Source: Phytophthora hibernalis (taxonomy: Eukaryota > Oomycota > Peronosporomycetes > Peronosporales > Peronosporaceae). From it: DNA of 64,000 nucleotides. Within the stretch, counting starts at the first letter, position 1; each line of letters starts with the position of its first letter. The translations under genes were made by a program, and so were the position numbers. Shown piece by piece: positions 51,100 through 61,159 of the stretch. Below the pieces are notes generated by a model, which was not told the DNA's origin, did no database searches, and worked only from the letters and a program-made list of their open reading frames with translations. The stretch lies in assembly GCA_012656075.1 (NCBI GenBank), contig JAAKBF010000199.1, positions 56,187-120,186 of the forward strand, read 5' to 3'.

Positions 51100-51415
51100 A
51101 TCGTCAAGTAATGCTTACGTTTCCCACGTTTTCTTTTTAAGTTCAATATTCGCATTCGCATTCGCAGTCGTTTTGCACGCGACTAGCAACGAAGAAAAGT
51201 CACTCCCAGTAAAGGGCCAAAACCACATCCGCTACATCAAGCGTGATGCCCACAGATATCCCTGATGACGCTTGATATGCACCATAATCGGTGCAGTTTA
51301 TAATACTTTGCACCGAGATACGGATGGTGTTCTTTTTCGCCAATACAAAATTCAAGTCTAGGCTTTCTTTAACATGATTGATATCAAGCATGTGAAAAAT
51401 AGTCCGTGCATCTAA
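51100..51415. other. No gene seen
   Basis: Contains the imperfect copy of the GATATC-centred palindrome. No coding. Confidence 0.35.
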
Positions 51416-51418
51416 GAT

Positions 51419-52548
51419 TTGACGTCGTACCGGGGGGCATTAAGTGATTTTTTCAAGGGGGATTTTGTCAAATCTCTCAATTTGGCGGAGGTGTATCGAC
51501 GGCATCGGGTTGGCATGGAAGCACTGGCAGCGCTTGCTGTGGCCACAGCGGACAGCGCCGGAGACACCCAGCAGGAGCTAGAGGAAAGTGCTGGTGATGA
51601 CGACCCGTATAGCAGCGACGCAAGCGCAGACAGCGCATGGGCTCCAGACTCAGAAGATGGTGTATCCAGCGGCAATGAGATTTTGCCAAGCGAAGGCAAT
51701 GAAGATAGCAGCAACTCCGACGTCGGGGATACTAGCATCATTTCGATTGGCGAAGAACTTCGCGACACAGTTACTCAACTGATTCAAGAGGACCCCCGTT
51801 CGGACGACCACCAAACCGGAAGCAACGTTGAAATCAGATGATGAATCCGTGGAGGAGTTCGTACCCAAGAGAAGTCGGAAGGACAGTGACATGGACTACT
51901 CCCCACCCAAAGCAAAGGGGAAAGCCAAGGGCAAGGCGTCGTCAAGTGGTCGAAACGGGATGAACAACTCTTGATCTCGGCCTGGCATGGCCTCGTGACG
52001 ATGTTGACGGATAACGGATATGAAGGTTCCTTCGCGTCCAGGAACGACGGGTTACGGTTGAACTCGCTGATTCATCAGCGGTACGTGGAGCTCTGCGGGG
52101 ACAAGACGCCGCGCACCAACCAGTCGACTGGCGCCAGAAACACGCCATCATGATGGCCTTCCGCTCTCTGCGCGGGGTGCTCCGCACGCTGGCGTCGCTG
52201 AGTGAACGTCCCAACTGGTTCGGCATGATGCCCGACGAACGGATGGAGCTGCAGAAGATGCACGGACACCACCACGAGCACGCGTATTATATTGAGAAGG
52301 ATGTGTACCAGCGCCTTGGCGAGATTGATCGCGCGCAACGGACGATTTCAACCCCGGTGGAAAACGCACTGCGCGCGCCTATGACACTAGATGAGCTTCT
52401 TGGACGGACGACAAAAGGTGCAAGTGATCCCCGGAAAAAGGTGAGTAAGAAGTCGGCCAAGGAAAAGTATAACGGTGGCCCCCTCGTGGCTCCGACGCGG
52501 AAATGCAGGCTTAAAAGGCATGTGCTAAACGCTAAAACTCAATTTTGA
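51419..52548 (+). pseudogene. Trihelix/Myb-like DNA-binding protein, frameshifted
   Basis: The first frame (51419-51841) is acidic and Ser/Asp-rich. The sequence then passes to KSDDESVEEFVPKRSRKDSD with a lysine-rich nuclear-type linker (PPKAKGKAKGKA), then to KWSKRDEQLLISAWHGLVTM and YEGSFASRNDGLRLNSLIHQ, and finally VDWRQKHAIMMAFRSLRGVL. The W-x-n-W spacing and 'DEQLLISAW...RYVELCG...W' layout are those of a trihelix/Myb-SANT-like domain such as accompany PIF/Harbinger transposases and oomycete repeat families. A histidine-rich segment (MHGHHHEHAYYIEKDVYQRL) follows. Three phase changes occur (near 51838, 51945 and 52122). The PIF-like MITE nearby is consistent with a Harbinger origin, but that is inference. 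Confidence 0.5.
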
Positions 52549-52549
52549 A

Positions 52550-53250
52550 GTACAACCGTCTTGTTTACAGCCTGGAAACGCAGAAATGCTGTTCTGGGAG
52601 TGCAAAAGCGAGATCGTTGGGTGCATCTCAGCCTTTTGCACGTGGAGCAAATCGAATCTGATTTGCACAAAGACTATTTTAGAGGTCTAAAATAGACGGC
52701 AAAATAAATGCAAAGGACAATAATAATTGAATTATTATAATGATTGGTGATTGTGCGTGCGCGAACCAATGCCGAGCACGTTTCGACAGTATCTCACCAG
52801 GATTTGTCCGAATATCCGCATTCGCTCGCCCAGGAGTAACGTGTGTGACGTCTGCAGCATTTACTGGTCGCGAATGCAGAGCGGAACAACTGCAGCAGAC
52901 TGAGGCCTTTGGCGCGCATACAATGGGTGCTTGAAACTACCGACGGTGAAGCCAAGCCTACTGACAACTGCGCCACTGAAAATCGGAACCTTGACGAAAC
53001 CGCGGCGGATAAGGCTCCAACACGAGCTAGGAAACGTCCGCGCAAAGAAACATCGTAATCCTCCAAGCTGGAAAGGAAGTCGAGATAAGCCTTAACGCGG
53101 CTTGGACGGGTTGCTACATGTACCTAATACCACCAAGATTGTCTTCTACGCGTTATGTGGCACCAGCAGATGCTGCAGCGAGCAGGAGATGCGACGCGGA
53201 CGTGGTCATATAAATCTAGTGACGACGAAAAAGAACGGAGCTTCCTGCCT
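52550..53250. other. No recognisable gene
   Basis: Short frames only; no domain or repeat identified. Confidence 0.35.
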
Positions 53251-53253
53251 AGT

Positions 53254-53780
53254 CTAAGAGAACCCAGTGTCGTCCGAAATGGTCTGGCACAAGAGCCCAG
53301 AGATACTTAAATCTCGACGTTCTAGCGGTTCTCGCTCAGTACTCCATGCACCGCCGTGCTTCATAACTCGTTTTCCCCACTCCTCAGGATCGGCCACGAA
53401 CGTACCGGGTATGTCGGCCCAAAGTTCACTGCCAGGGGCTGACGGACGATCGATCACAGACAACAGCTCCACGACTCGGGGCGATCAATGTACGAGATAC
53501 CTCCATCTCCTACCGGTAGAAAGTCGGCATCGTCGGGTTGAATCCGCGTCCCATCAAATCATCCTCCAAATCTCCTTCCGCCAGGTCCAAGACGATGCAG
53601 TCGACCTTCTGGGCGACCAGTGGAGCGTCCAGCTCTGTCATCACTTGACTCTTGTGGTCGAACATTTTACAATGTTGGTTGACTTCCACGACATGCCAAC
53701 CTCGGAGAATCTTCAGCCTGTACGCGCGAACATCCAGCGCCGCCCCGAGGATCATGTTGTAACTCCACGCCGGAGGACAG
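53254..53780 (-). pseudogene. LCM-type SAM methyltransferase, 3' part
   Basis: The upstream minus-strand frame (53755-53510) reads MILGAALDVRAYRLKILRGW and then VVEVNQHCKMFDHKSQ, VDCIVLDLAEGDLEDDLM and GFNPTMPTFY. This is the SAM-binding glycine loop (xxLGAGLDxRAYRL), the acidic strand after it (fEVDxP) and later Rossmann strands of the leucine carboxyl methyltransferase family (PF04072). After a TAG and a phase change, 53472-53254 gives VIDRPSAPGSELWADIPGTF, as in the C-terminal half of these enzymes. Stops make it a pseudogene. A matching N-terminal piece is found beyond the gypsy element at 58450-58625. Confidence 0.6.
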
Positions 53781-53899
53781 GGGATGACCGAGGTGAGAAC
53801 GAAAGGACTATCTATTCCTTGGCGAATTCCGAACTGACTGCTAAACTAGCGCTCTGCAAAGTTCTTGATACCGCGAGGTCATGGTAAATCAGGATGACA

Positions 53900-54940
53900 C
53901 CGGTTCAGTACCGGTTCACCAACAACACTGCCCCCAATGAACGAGCTGGATCGCTGATGAGCAGGCTTACTACTTCATCCTCTGGGTCTCTACGACCAGG
54001 CTGCCACCGCATCCATGCCTCAACGGCTATCAACGCGAGCATCGCTCCAAACGCTGACTGGCATCTCTTGCATACGGCCGACACTTTGCCGAGCAGCACC
54101 GTCCCTTCTTGAGCTGACACCTTGCACATCTTGAACCTTGCTGTCCTTCTCTGCTGGCGACGCACGCTCATTCCTTGACGCACGACGCCTCCTTCCAATC
54201 GCTCTTGCATGCGGAAAAAACCTTGACCACGTCTTCATCTTCGACGGAGGATTCCAACTCCTCGCAACGCACTCTGCGTCACTGGACAGGCACCTTCACA
54301 GGTAGTGCTGGACTTGACACCGCGACTCACCAGCCAAAACAACCGCACGCGCCGATCGCTACATGGGCACCGTCACGTACGTGTGCCCCGCGCCGATCCA
54401 CGCCAACCTTCAGTCTCTCTGTCATGGTAAACCCAGTACGTTGAAGTACTGTGGTTGAACCATAACCTCAGCACGAGCGTCAAGGCTGTTCACTGTCGTA
54501 GTGCACGACTCGTGGCTGAGTCTCAACAACACCTCAGATGATGGCTGCAAACGGATTGGTTGGTTTGTACACATGTAAGTCTAGGTTAGCGATGTCGTAG
54601 CACTAGCTCATTCGCGACTTCATTTCAATCTCAGTCTCAAATTTGCAATCAACAACTCAATACGAGTATCAACCCGCGTAAAATCGTGACAGTTTTAAAA
54701 CTATTGAAGCGTGAAACGCATTCCCGGTTCGGCTACTCTACGCAAGACACTCGAAGCTCAAGTTCGACAAGCTCTTACTACGATGGCTTGAAATCAGAGT
54801 CCAAACCCACGACCCCGTCAGCAGCGGCGTAGACGTGAGGATGACAGCGCGGCAGACGATCAGCGTCACCCCCGGAGTAGTGATCAAGCTTCAGAGGACG
54901 GTGCACAAGTTCCTGCCGCTCCACACCCGAACCAGCAGTC
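53900..54940. other. Unassigned interval upstream of the gypsy Gag
   Basis: May include the 5' LTR and leader of the plus-strand gypsy element, but no repeat partner is seen downstream, so LTR limits cannot be placed. Minus-strand frames at 53905-54210 have no domain. Confidence 0.3.
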
Positions 54941-54944
54941 GGCG

Positions 54945-55943
54945 GTGGACACCATGGCAATGATGAGGCAGATGTTTGAATTCATGAACACTGCTCAACG
55001 CCAAAACCAGGAGCAGATGTCACAGATGCTCCAGCAACAAGTTTTGTTGCAGCAGCAGATGCTGCAAGCTCATGTGGCAGCTCAGAAGCCACAGAAGAAG
55101 AAGGGTAATCCACCCCAATTCAACGCCGAGACCAATGATGACCTCGAGCTCTGGCTGTTTAGCACTGAGCAGTACTACTCCAGCTGTGCCGAGGAGATGC
55201 AGAGTGAGTCGTCCGAGTTCGTCAACACCATCTTCGCCAACCTAGGTCCGACAGCCCAAACCTGGTATCGAGACTTCAAGATGTCACTCGGTGACCAACC
55301 AGCTACCTGGGCTATATTCAAGCACAGGATTTGCGAACGCTTTCGTGAAGCTAATTATCAGCACAAATTGCTGACGCGACTGCTCAATCTTCGCTGCAAT
55401 GGCTCACAACAGGCTTACACCACGAAATTCCTGCACTTGCTGTATCAATTAGACTGCGAGTTGCCAGAGGTAGTAAAGCGCTGGTGTTATCAGCAGAATC
55501 TGCGAGCTGAAACCAATGCGTTTGTATCGCAAAACGTGCCCACAACGCTGGAGAAGGTGATTGAACTAGCTGAGCGCTTCGAAGACTCCCAAGCGGGGCC
55601 GAACGCAAAGAAAGATCGGAACACCAATGTCAAACCTCAAGGTAAACATTTGGCCCAGAAGAAGAACTCTGCAGCACCCCACAAGTCTCAGACAAACGTG
55701 CTGATGCCGGTTGTACTGCGACAAGGGGCCGGAGGCTGTTGCATCAAGAACACGACGCCAAGGCCACGGTGCACACTCCTCGGAGGCTTGGCTGTTCACC
55801 CCCACAAGTCTCAGCTCACACCAGTGCTGTTGGCAAGAATGGTGAAAGGCCGCCAGGTGAGCTACATGCGCAAGCCGGGCCTCTGCGGCTGTCTGCTTCA
55901 AGAAGAAGGCGGACGCCAAGCCTCTGCTTGCATAGACTGGTAG
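54945..55943 (+). CDS. Ty3/gypsy Gag
   Basis: A 332-codon open frame from MDTMAMMRQMFEFMNTAQRQ. A glutamine/methionine-rich N-terminal helix is followed by a retrotransposon Gag domain: NDDLELWLFSTEQYYSSCAE, GPTAQTWYRDFKMSLGDQPA, WAIFKHRICERFREANYQHK. The part after about residue 235 (55660 on) reads in the wrong phase; the neighbouring frame has remains of a zinc knuckle (CDKGPEAVASR, CFKKKADAK). The Gag domain itself is intact. Confidence 0.75.
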   Translation: MDTMAMMRQMFEFMNTAQRQNQEQMSQMLQQQVLLQQQMLQAHVAAQKPQKKKGNPPQFNAETNDDLELWLFSTEQYYSSCAEEMQSESSEFVNTIFANLGPTAQTWYRDFKMSLGDQPATWAIFKHRICERFREANYQHKLLTRLLNLRCNGSQQAYTTKFLHLLYQLDCELPEVVKRWCYQQNLRAETNAFVSQNVPTTLEKVIELAERFEDSQAGPNAKKDRNTNVKPQGKHLAQKKNSAAPHKSQTNVLMPVVLRQGAGGCCIKNTTPRPRCTLLGGLAVHPHKSQLTPVLLARMVKGRQVSYMRKPGLCGCLLQEEGGRQASACIDW

Positions 55944-56651
55944 GCTTGGTGTTGGCACCCGAGGGAAAACAGCCAAGATCGTGACCGCCGTACACATTCT
56001 GAAGCCCGTTATGCTCAGCTTCACTATCAATCCGATGACGATGGGGCACCAAAGACGAAAAACGTTTACGGCCATATGTACCCGAGCGGTCGAGTGGCGG
56101 ATGCTTCTGTCTCCATTATCGATAGCATCGCATCTTATAACGCGATCGACCCTCAGGTACGTGGCGCACTTCGTTGTTGCCGATCAAGATTTCGCCCAAA
56201 CGACTACAAGTAAGGTTCTGTGCGCAGTTCGCATTGCGGACGGATCGACATGAATTAGTGTGCCGGTAGACGGATTTCCTGCATACGATGCTGAAGTCTT
56301 CGTTATGGATACCCGGCTTGAAGAAGTAAATCCTGATATCGACGCGCCGCTAAGTAGTATTTCTGATGAGGTCCGCGTGAAGCTCCGGGTCTTACGTGAT
56401 GACCGGCAATGCCCACGTACACGAGCAGGCGCATTTATCGCTGATGGACGACGGAAGAAGCGTCTCCCTTTTTGCGTCAAAAAACTCTAACGACCAGATC
56501 GATCCGTTGATCTGCTACGCCAAACATGACTACGTCTCTACTTTCTGGTGATACGAACTATGTCACACCGTCAGTTTCGCCGTATGAAGACTAAGGATGG
56601 AGAATTTTGTTTCGCAGTTCGCATTGTGGAGGATCAGTCTGAAAAAGCTAC

Positions 56652-57551
56652 TTGCCAGCTTCAACAGGGCTGGGAGCAGCTACATGGGCGCCCCGAAGAA
56701 GCGGTTTTGCTGAGATACAAGATTCGGTCTTCCGAGTCGAGCTTCCGAACGTGGCACCCCAACGAACGGTCGATGTCGAAGCAGAAGTAGAATTATCTGA
56801 TGAGGTTCCAGTGGCTCGCAAGCAATTCCGGCTCAGTGAGGAGATGAAACAGGCAATCCGCACGTGGACAGCGGAGATGCTAGCTGCCGGCATTATTAGA
56901 CCGTCGAAGCCACCATACTGCGCTCCAACTTTTTGCGTCAAGAAGGCGGTAGGCTGGCGGATTGTACACGATTTTCGAGGCATCAACTCGAAACTTCGAA
57001 TTCCGGCTACTCCTGTTCCCCGAAAGGAAGATATCTATGATGCAATGGTGAGTGTCTACTATTTCTCGGCGCTCGACTTACTATGGGGTTTCTTCCAGGT
57101 GAGACTCCGCGAGAAAGACGTGCAGTACACGGCTTTCTCGACCCCTGATGGCCAATTCGAGAATTTGGTAACACCCATGGGCCTTGCATCCAGCCCCTCG
57201 GCCTTCAACAGGATAATTCAGCGCATTTTCAGTGACCAGAGATCATTTTGCCGCGCATACTTCGATGATCTTTTCGTGTTCACCACGCGTGAATCAATGG
57301 ATGACCATTTGGAAGCTCTCGACAGGGTTTTGAAACGTTGCGAAGAGCAACAACTATACGTCAAGCTGGCGAAATGTACATTTTGTGCCAGTGATATCCC
57401 ATGTCTCGGGGACTACTTTGGTCGTGATGGAATTCGTATGGACCCTGACAAGATCCGGGTCATTCAGGACAGGCCACAGCCCAGCACTAAGCGGCAGCTG
57501 CAGTCTTCGTTGGCACATGTGTATGCTAAAGTACTGCAAGAATTTCGCTGA
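56652..57551 (+). pseudogene. Ty3/gypsy reverse transcriptase
   Basis: All main RT blocks are visible in one 299-codon frame: QAIRTWTAEMLAAGIIRPSK, KKAVGWRIVHDFRGINSKL, YYFSALDLLWGFFQVRL (first Asp), FENLVTPMGLASSPSAFNRI and CRAYFDDLFVFTTRESMDDH (catalytic FDD variant of YxDD). The connection domain (FGRDGIRMDPDKIRVIQDRP) follows and is then lost by a phase change at about 57510. Confidence 0.8.
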
Positions 57552-58369
57552 GCTAGCTGCGCCACTAATGGAAGCGATACGAGGGCGCGGAAAGCACGAG
57601 AAAATTGTACTTTTTCCGAGCAAGTTCGGTCATTCAATGAGCTCGACCGAATTCTCTCTGAACCTCCGGGGATAGCTCATCCTGACAGCACCCGACCATT
57701 TCATGTTCGGATGGACGCCTCTGACTATGCCGTTGGCGGTACTCGTACCATGATGATAACGATAACAAGGAGAGGGTGATCGCTTTTGGTGGCCGGAAAC
57801 TCAACACAGCGGAGAAGATGTATCCGACGCGCGAAAAGGAACTCTTAGCGGCGTTGAACGCGATGCGAATTTGGCGCTTGTATCTTATCGACAAACCATT
57901 CTACGTGAATACGGACTATCGGACGCTGCTCACAATTCTTGAGCAGAAAACCTGTTCGCAGCGCTTAGCCCGATGGTTGAATGAGTTGGGATCGTACAAG
58001 CCACTGTTTCGTTGGATTCCTGGGTCGTCAAATATTGTCGCCGATGCAGTTTCGCGGAATCCTGCCTTTCAGCCCGCCGACTCAGCTCAGCATGTTTCAC
58101 TGGCCAGCCTACTACATCAACTTGCACGTAACCACGATGAACCAGTCGACGATAGTGCATTCATGCACTACATGTCGTCTCGACCGACAATTTTGCAGCA
58201 GTGCGCTCGATTGTATTCTCACGACTCTGCCTTTGGACAGCTTTTTACGTATCTCAAAGATCGAGCTGTCGACTCCACTGCACCCCCACCAGTTGAAGTG
58301 CCCAGCTCTTTACGGGTGAACATCAAGCTCGGGGTAGAAAAGCGAAGTGAATGTATTGGAAAGATATGA
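57552..58369 (+). pseudogene. Ty3/gypsy RNase H region
   Basis: After a break, 57690-57790 contains the first RNase H strand out of frame. The open frame from 57776 then gives FGGRKLNTAEKMYPTREKEL, YVNTDYRTLLTIL and SSNIVADAVSRNPAF, the standard gypsy RNase H blocks. It ends in a TGA at 58367-58369 after VNIKLGVEKRSECIGKI, where the integrase should begin. Confidence 0.75.
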
Positions 58370-58449
58370 GCCACACCTTGTGTCTTTTCGCGTTCCAAAA
58401 CGGACGACGCTCCGCGCTCTAATATCTAGAAGGATTCGGTATGTCCGTA

Positions 58450-58625
58450 ACACCCAGTCATGAAGTTCATACTTTTATGCTGCTTCTTCTTGGTGAGCGG
58501 TTCAGCAAAGGGATCTTTGACAAGTCGGTCCTGTTGAGCACTCTCCAAAGCTCGTAGATACTCGTGACGAAACCCATGGACTCGGCAAACGCGTCATCCA
58601 CTTGTGGGGCGTCCTCCTGGGCTGA
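58450..58625 (-). pseudogene. LCM-type methyltransferase, N-terminal fragment
   Basis: On the minus strand one frame reads HEYLRALESAQQDRLVKDPF with AEPLTKKK, which resembles the start of PF04072 enzymes (Arg/Glu-rich helix, then 'DPFAexL'). It is in the right order and strand to be the 5' part of the gene whose 3' part is at 53254-53780. The assignment rests on a short stretch. Confidence 0.4.
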
Positions 58626-58756
58626 AAAGTTGAAAACTTCAACACGTACTTAGGGAAACAAATCCCGTGGTCCACTTCAATCTCTCTTAAGTGCGTTTTC
58701 TAAGGGAGAGATTTATGGGGCTCTGAATCGCTCTCCAGAATTGCACTCAGGTGAAC

Positions 58757-59434
58757 ATGGTCATCGCAAACGGTCGTCAAGCGGCGCTCGTGGGCGGGCG
58801 TCTGCTACAGCGTCAGACCCCCAACTTGGCGCTCAAGACGCAGACGCGCTCCTTCTACACCATCTTCGAGAAGTACCTGGAGGCGCACAAGCGCTACGGC
58901 TGGAAGGGCTCTCTTTGGAAGCTCTACAACCCAGGAGACGTCAAGTTCGGACGCTTCGTGGGCCAGGACGAGAACGGTTTCAAGTACTACGAAGACCCGA
59001 CTGAGGTGTACGGCCAGCACCGCTGGACTGAGTACAAGGTGGACTCGTGGGACGAGGTGGAAGGCACGTTGCTGCCTCCTCAGTGGCACCTGTGGATGCA
59101 CCACCTCACTGACTCGCTCCCTGGAGAGGGCGGTCAGGACCCGGCGAATTGGGAGAAAGCGGAGACGTGCGACCACTCAGACGCACCTTTTGCCAACCAC
59201 TTGGGGGCCCACGTGCCGTACTACCCCAACAAGACGCTCTACCGCTCGCGCGGCTACAACGTGGGCAGTCTGGCCACCGAGGCCGATGAGCCCGACCAGT
59301 ACTACCTGCAGCCAGGCCACCTGCGCCGCACGCGCAAGCGCCAGCCGCACTACTTTGCCGACGTGGACTACAACAACCCTCAGCAGTCGGACGAGAGCCG
59401 CGCTCAGTCGCTGCGTCCCGCTGACATCAACTAA
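58757..59434 (+). CDS. NDUFA12: NDUFA12-like mitochondrial complex I subunit
   Basis: An uninterrupted 225-residue protein from the ATG at 58757 (MVIANGRQAALVGGRLLQRQ). The N-terminus is rich in Arg, Ala and Ser and lacks acidic residues, as expected for a mitochondrial presequence. The conserved core follows: GRFVGQDENGFKYYEDPTEV, GQHRWTEYKVDSWDEVEGTL and PPQWHLWMHHLTD, the family's 'GxxVGxDxxGNkYyE...HRWVeY...vPpeWHxWLH' signature. It is longer than the ~145-residue animal protein, with an extended C-terminus (PHYFADVDYNNPQQSDESRA). An accessory subunit of NADH:ubiquinone oxidoreductase in the inner membrane. GC-rich third positions mark it as an active host gene. A TTGCACTCAG just upstream could be a 3' splice site, so an upstream non-coding exon is possible. 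Confidence 0.9.
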   Translation: MVIANGRQAALVGGRLLQRQTPNLALKTQTRSFYTIFEKYLEAHKRYGWKGSLWKLYNPGDVKFGRFVGQDENGFKYYEDPTEVYGQHRWTEYKVDSWDEVEGTLLPPQWHLWMHHLTDSLPGEGGQDPANWEKAETCDHSDAPFANHLGAHVPYYPNKTLYRSRGYNVGSLATEADEPDQYYLQPGHLRRTRKRQPHYFADVDYNNPQQSDESRAQSLRPADIN

Positions 59435-59645
59435 GCAGTCAGAGGAGGACGGAGGACAAGTGAAGATGAAAACAGAGGAAGTTGATGCTTGCATGTGGGC
59501 AAAAAGAGGTTCAAAAACGCCAAAACACCAGCTTTCACTTCATTTATTATGCTCGGCAGCGTGCAGCTCAATCTCATTCACTACGTCCCTAGAAGAAGCC
59601 GCCGCTGTCGTCCATTGCTAAATACACCCATCCACTTGTCACCGT

Positions 59646-61159
59646 CTAGATGGCGATCTCGCTGCAGCCGTCCTTGGCGTCCAGATTCATGGCAATGAGC
59701 GACCCGGAGCGCGTCATGTTGCCGCTGTCCGTCGAGTCGGTGGACGCGCGCTCGGACGAGAGGTCTTCGCCGTAGTCGCTGTCTTCGGCACTGGAAAGCT
59801 GCTGCAGCAAGGGCATGGACGCCACGTACGCCGAGCTGCGGGCGGATGTGGCCACGCTGTCTCTCGTGGATGTGGACGAGATGGACGACTCGGACAGGAA
59901 GGACGCGGTGGACATGCCGCGCGGGTCCTCGTCCTCGGAGGGTCGCACGAACGACGTCGTCATCTTCTCTCCTGACAGCTTGGGCAGCGAGTCGTACACG
60001 GACCCTGTGCGTTTGCCTCTCCCCGCCACGGGCGAGTCTGGGCCCATGCTCTCCTCAGACGCGCGGACCACAGGCGGCTCCCGAATGGGCATTGGCGGTG
60101 CGCTGGTCGGCAACGGCGCCAAGAAGCTATGATTGTCTGCGTCTGGCCCCATGCTGCGTCTGTTCTGGCTCGTGAAGTCGGCGTGGAGCTCCTGCGGCTG
60201 GTTCTTGCTGCTGTCCGCGTCCATGTCCATCTGCCCGTGAGCGTTCGTGGCCGTCACCAGCTCCGCGTACTCGTCTGGGGCCGATAGTTTCCGGCCACGC
60301 GAGTCCGCGTTTGCTCCTCTGTTGCTGGCTGTGTTACCATTGCCGATCATCCCCGTGAGGTGGAACGTGGTGCTGCCATTGCTGCGTTGCGACGAGTTGG
60401 CGGCGGTATTGTCGCCGTCGCTCGACTCGCGGTACTGATACGAGTAGCTGTCCATCTTGCGGCTGCTGAACGTGGGGCTCACGCCGCCCTGCGTGTTGAA
60501 GACGCTGCTGTCGGTGCTGCTAGCGACGCTGGAGCTGAAGTTGTTACTATTGCTGGCCACGCTGGACCGCGCCGATGACGACGCGTAGCTCATGTCGAAG
60601 CCCTTGCTGAAGCCCAAGTGGCCAGGCGGCAGCTCGATGGACATCTCGGGCATGCCCAGCGCCCGCTCCTGCTTGAAGCCGCGGTCGGCCGGCACCGTCA
60701 GACACGTGGCCCCCGCAGGGGCGAGGCCGCCGATTCACCCTTGTGCGCGCGTCTCCGTCTGGCGCGCAGGAAGAGAAGCGCCGCCACGACAAGCGCCAGG
60801 ACGCCGATGGCGATGCCGATGGAGAGCGCTGCGCCGCCGCCACCGCCTCCGTCGTCGCTGCCGTCGTCGTCGTTGGCGCCTCTTGTCGCCGTCTCGGAGG
60901 ACGCCGAGCTAGATATGATGGGCTTCGTGGTTGTAGGGCTGGTGGTGGTCGGACTCGTCGTCGTCTTGGGGGCGACATTCGCTCCGGAAGACGCTGAAGA
61001 GGAGGAGGACGTTTCACTGTGAGACGCAGAGGAGGACGCTGAGGCGGAGGAGGAGGACACTGAGGCGGAGGAGGAGGACACTGAGGAGGACGTCGAGGTG
61101 ACGGAGTTGAGGAGGCTGTTGACCAGTTCGTCGGTGGACACGTCGGTCGCCGTCCTCAT
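59646..61159 (-). CDS. Serine/threonine-rich single-pass membrane protein
   Basis: Minus strand from 61159. The N-terminal ~110 residues are Ser/Ala/Thr-rich with tandem SSSASVSSSSA and TTSPTTT repeats, typical of O-glycosylated wall or surface regions in oomycetes. A glycine tract leads to one membrane helix (ALSIGIAIGVLALVVAALLF) and a basic stop-transfer RARRRR. The cytoplasmic tail changes frame near 60697 (one base, in a GC run) and continues ADRGFKQERALGMPEMSIEL through a long Ser-rich, unstructured region to 59646 (KDGCSEIAI). No signal peptide is visible at this start, so further upstream exons may exist. A type I surface protein is likely; ligand unknown. Confidence 0.6.

Larger units (their letters stand above)
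54945..58370 (+). mobile_element. Truncated Ty3/gypsy retrotransposon
   Basis: Plus-strand Gag (54945-55660), decayed protease region (55660-56650), reverse transcriptase (56652-57551) and RNase H (57700-58369). Integrase and 3' LTR are absent: homology ends near 58370. The family is different from the minus-strand chromovirus at 5436-9150. The intact Gag and almost intact RT suggest moderate age. It lies between two parts of a minus-strand methyltransferase pseudogene. Confidence 0.8.

Noticed and set aside
51412..51768. 118-codon minus-strand serine-rich frame
   Set aside because: Antisense of the acidic Ser/Asp-rich plus-strand ORF.
59815..61022. Several long plus-strand frames at 59.8-61.0 kb
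   Set aside because: Shadow frames opposite the GC-rich serine-rich membrane protein; composition is Arg/Ala/Pro-rich without domains.
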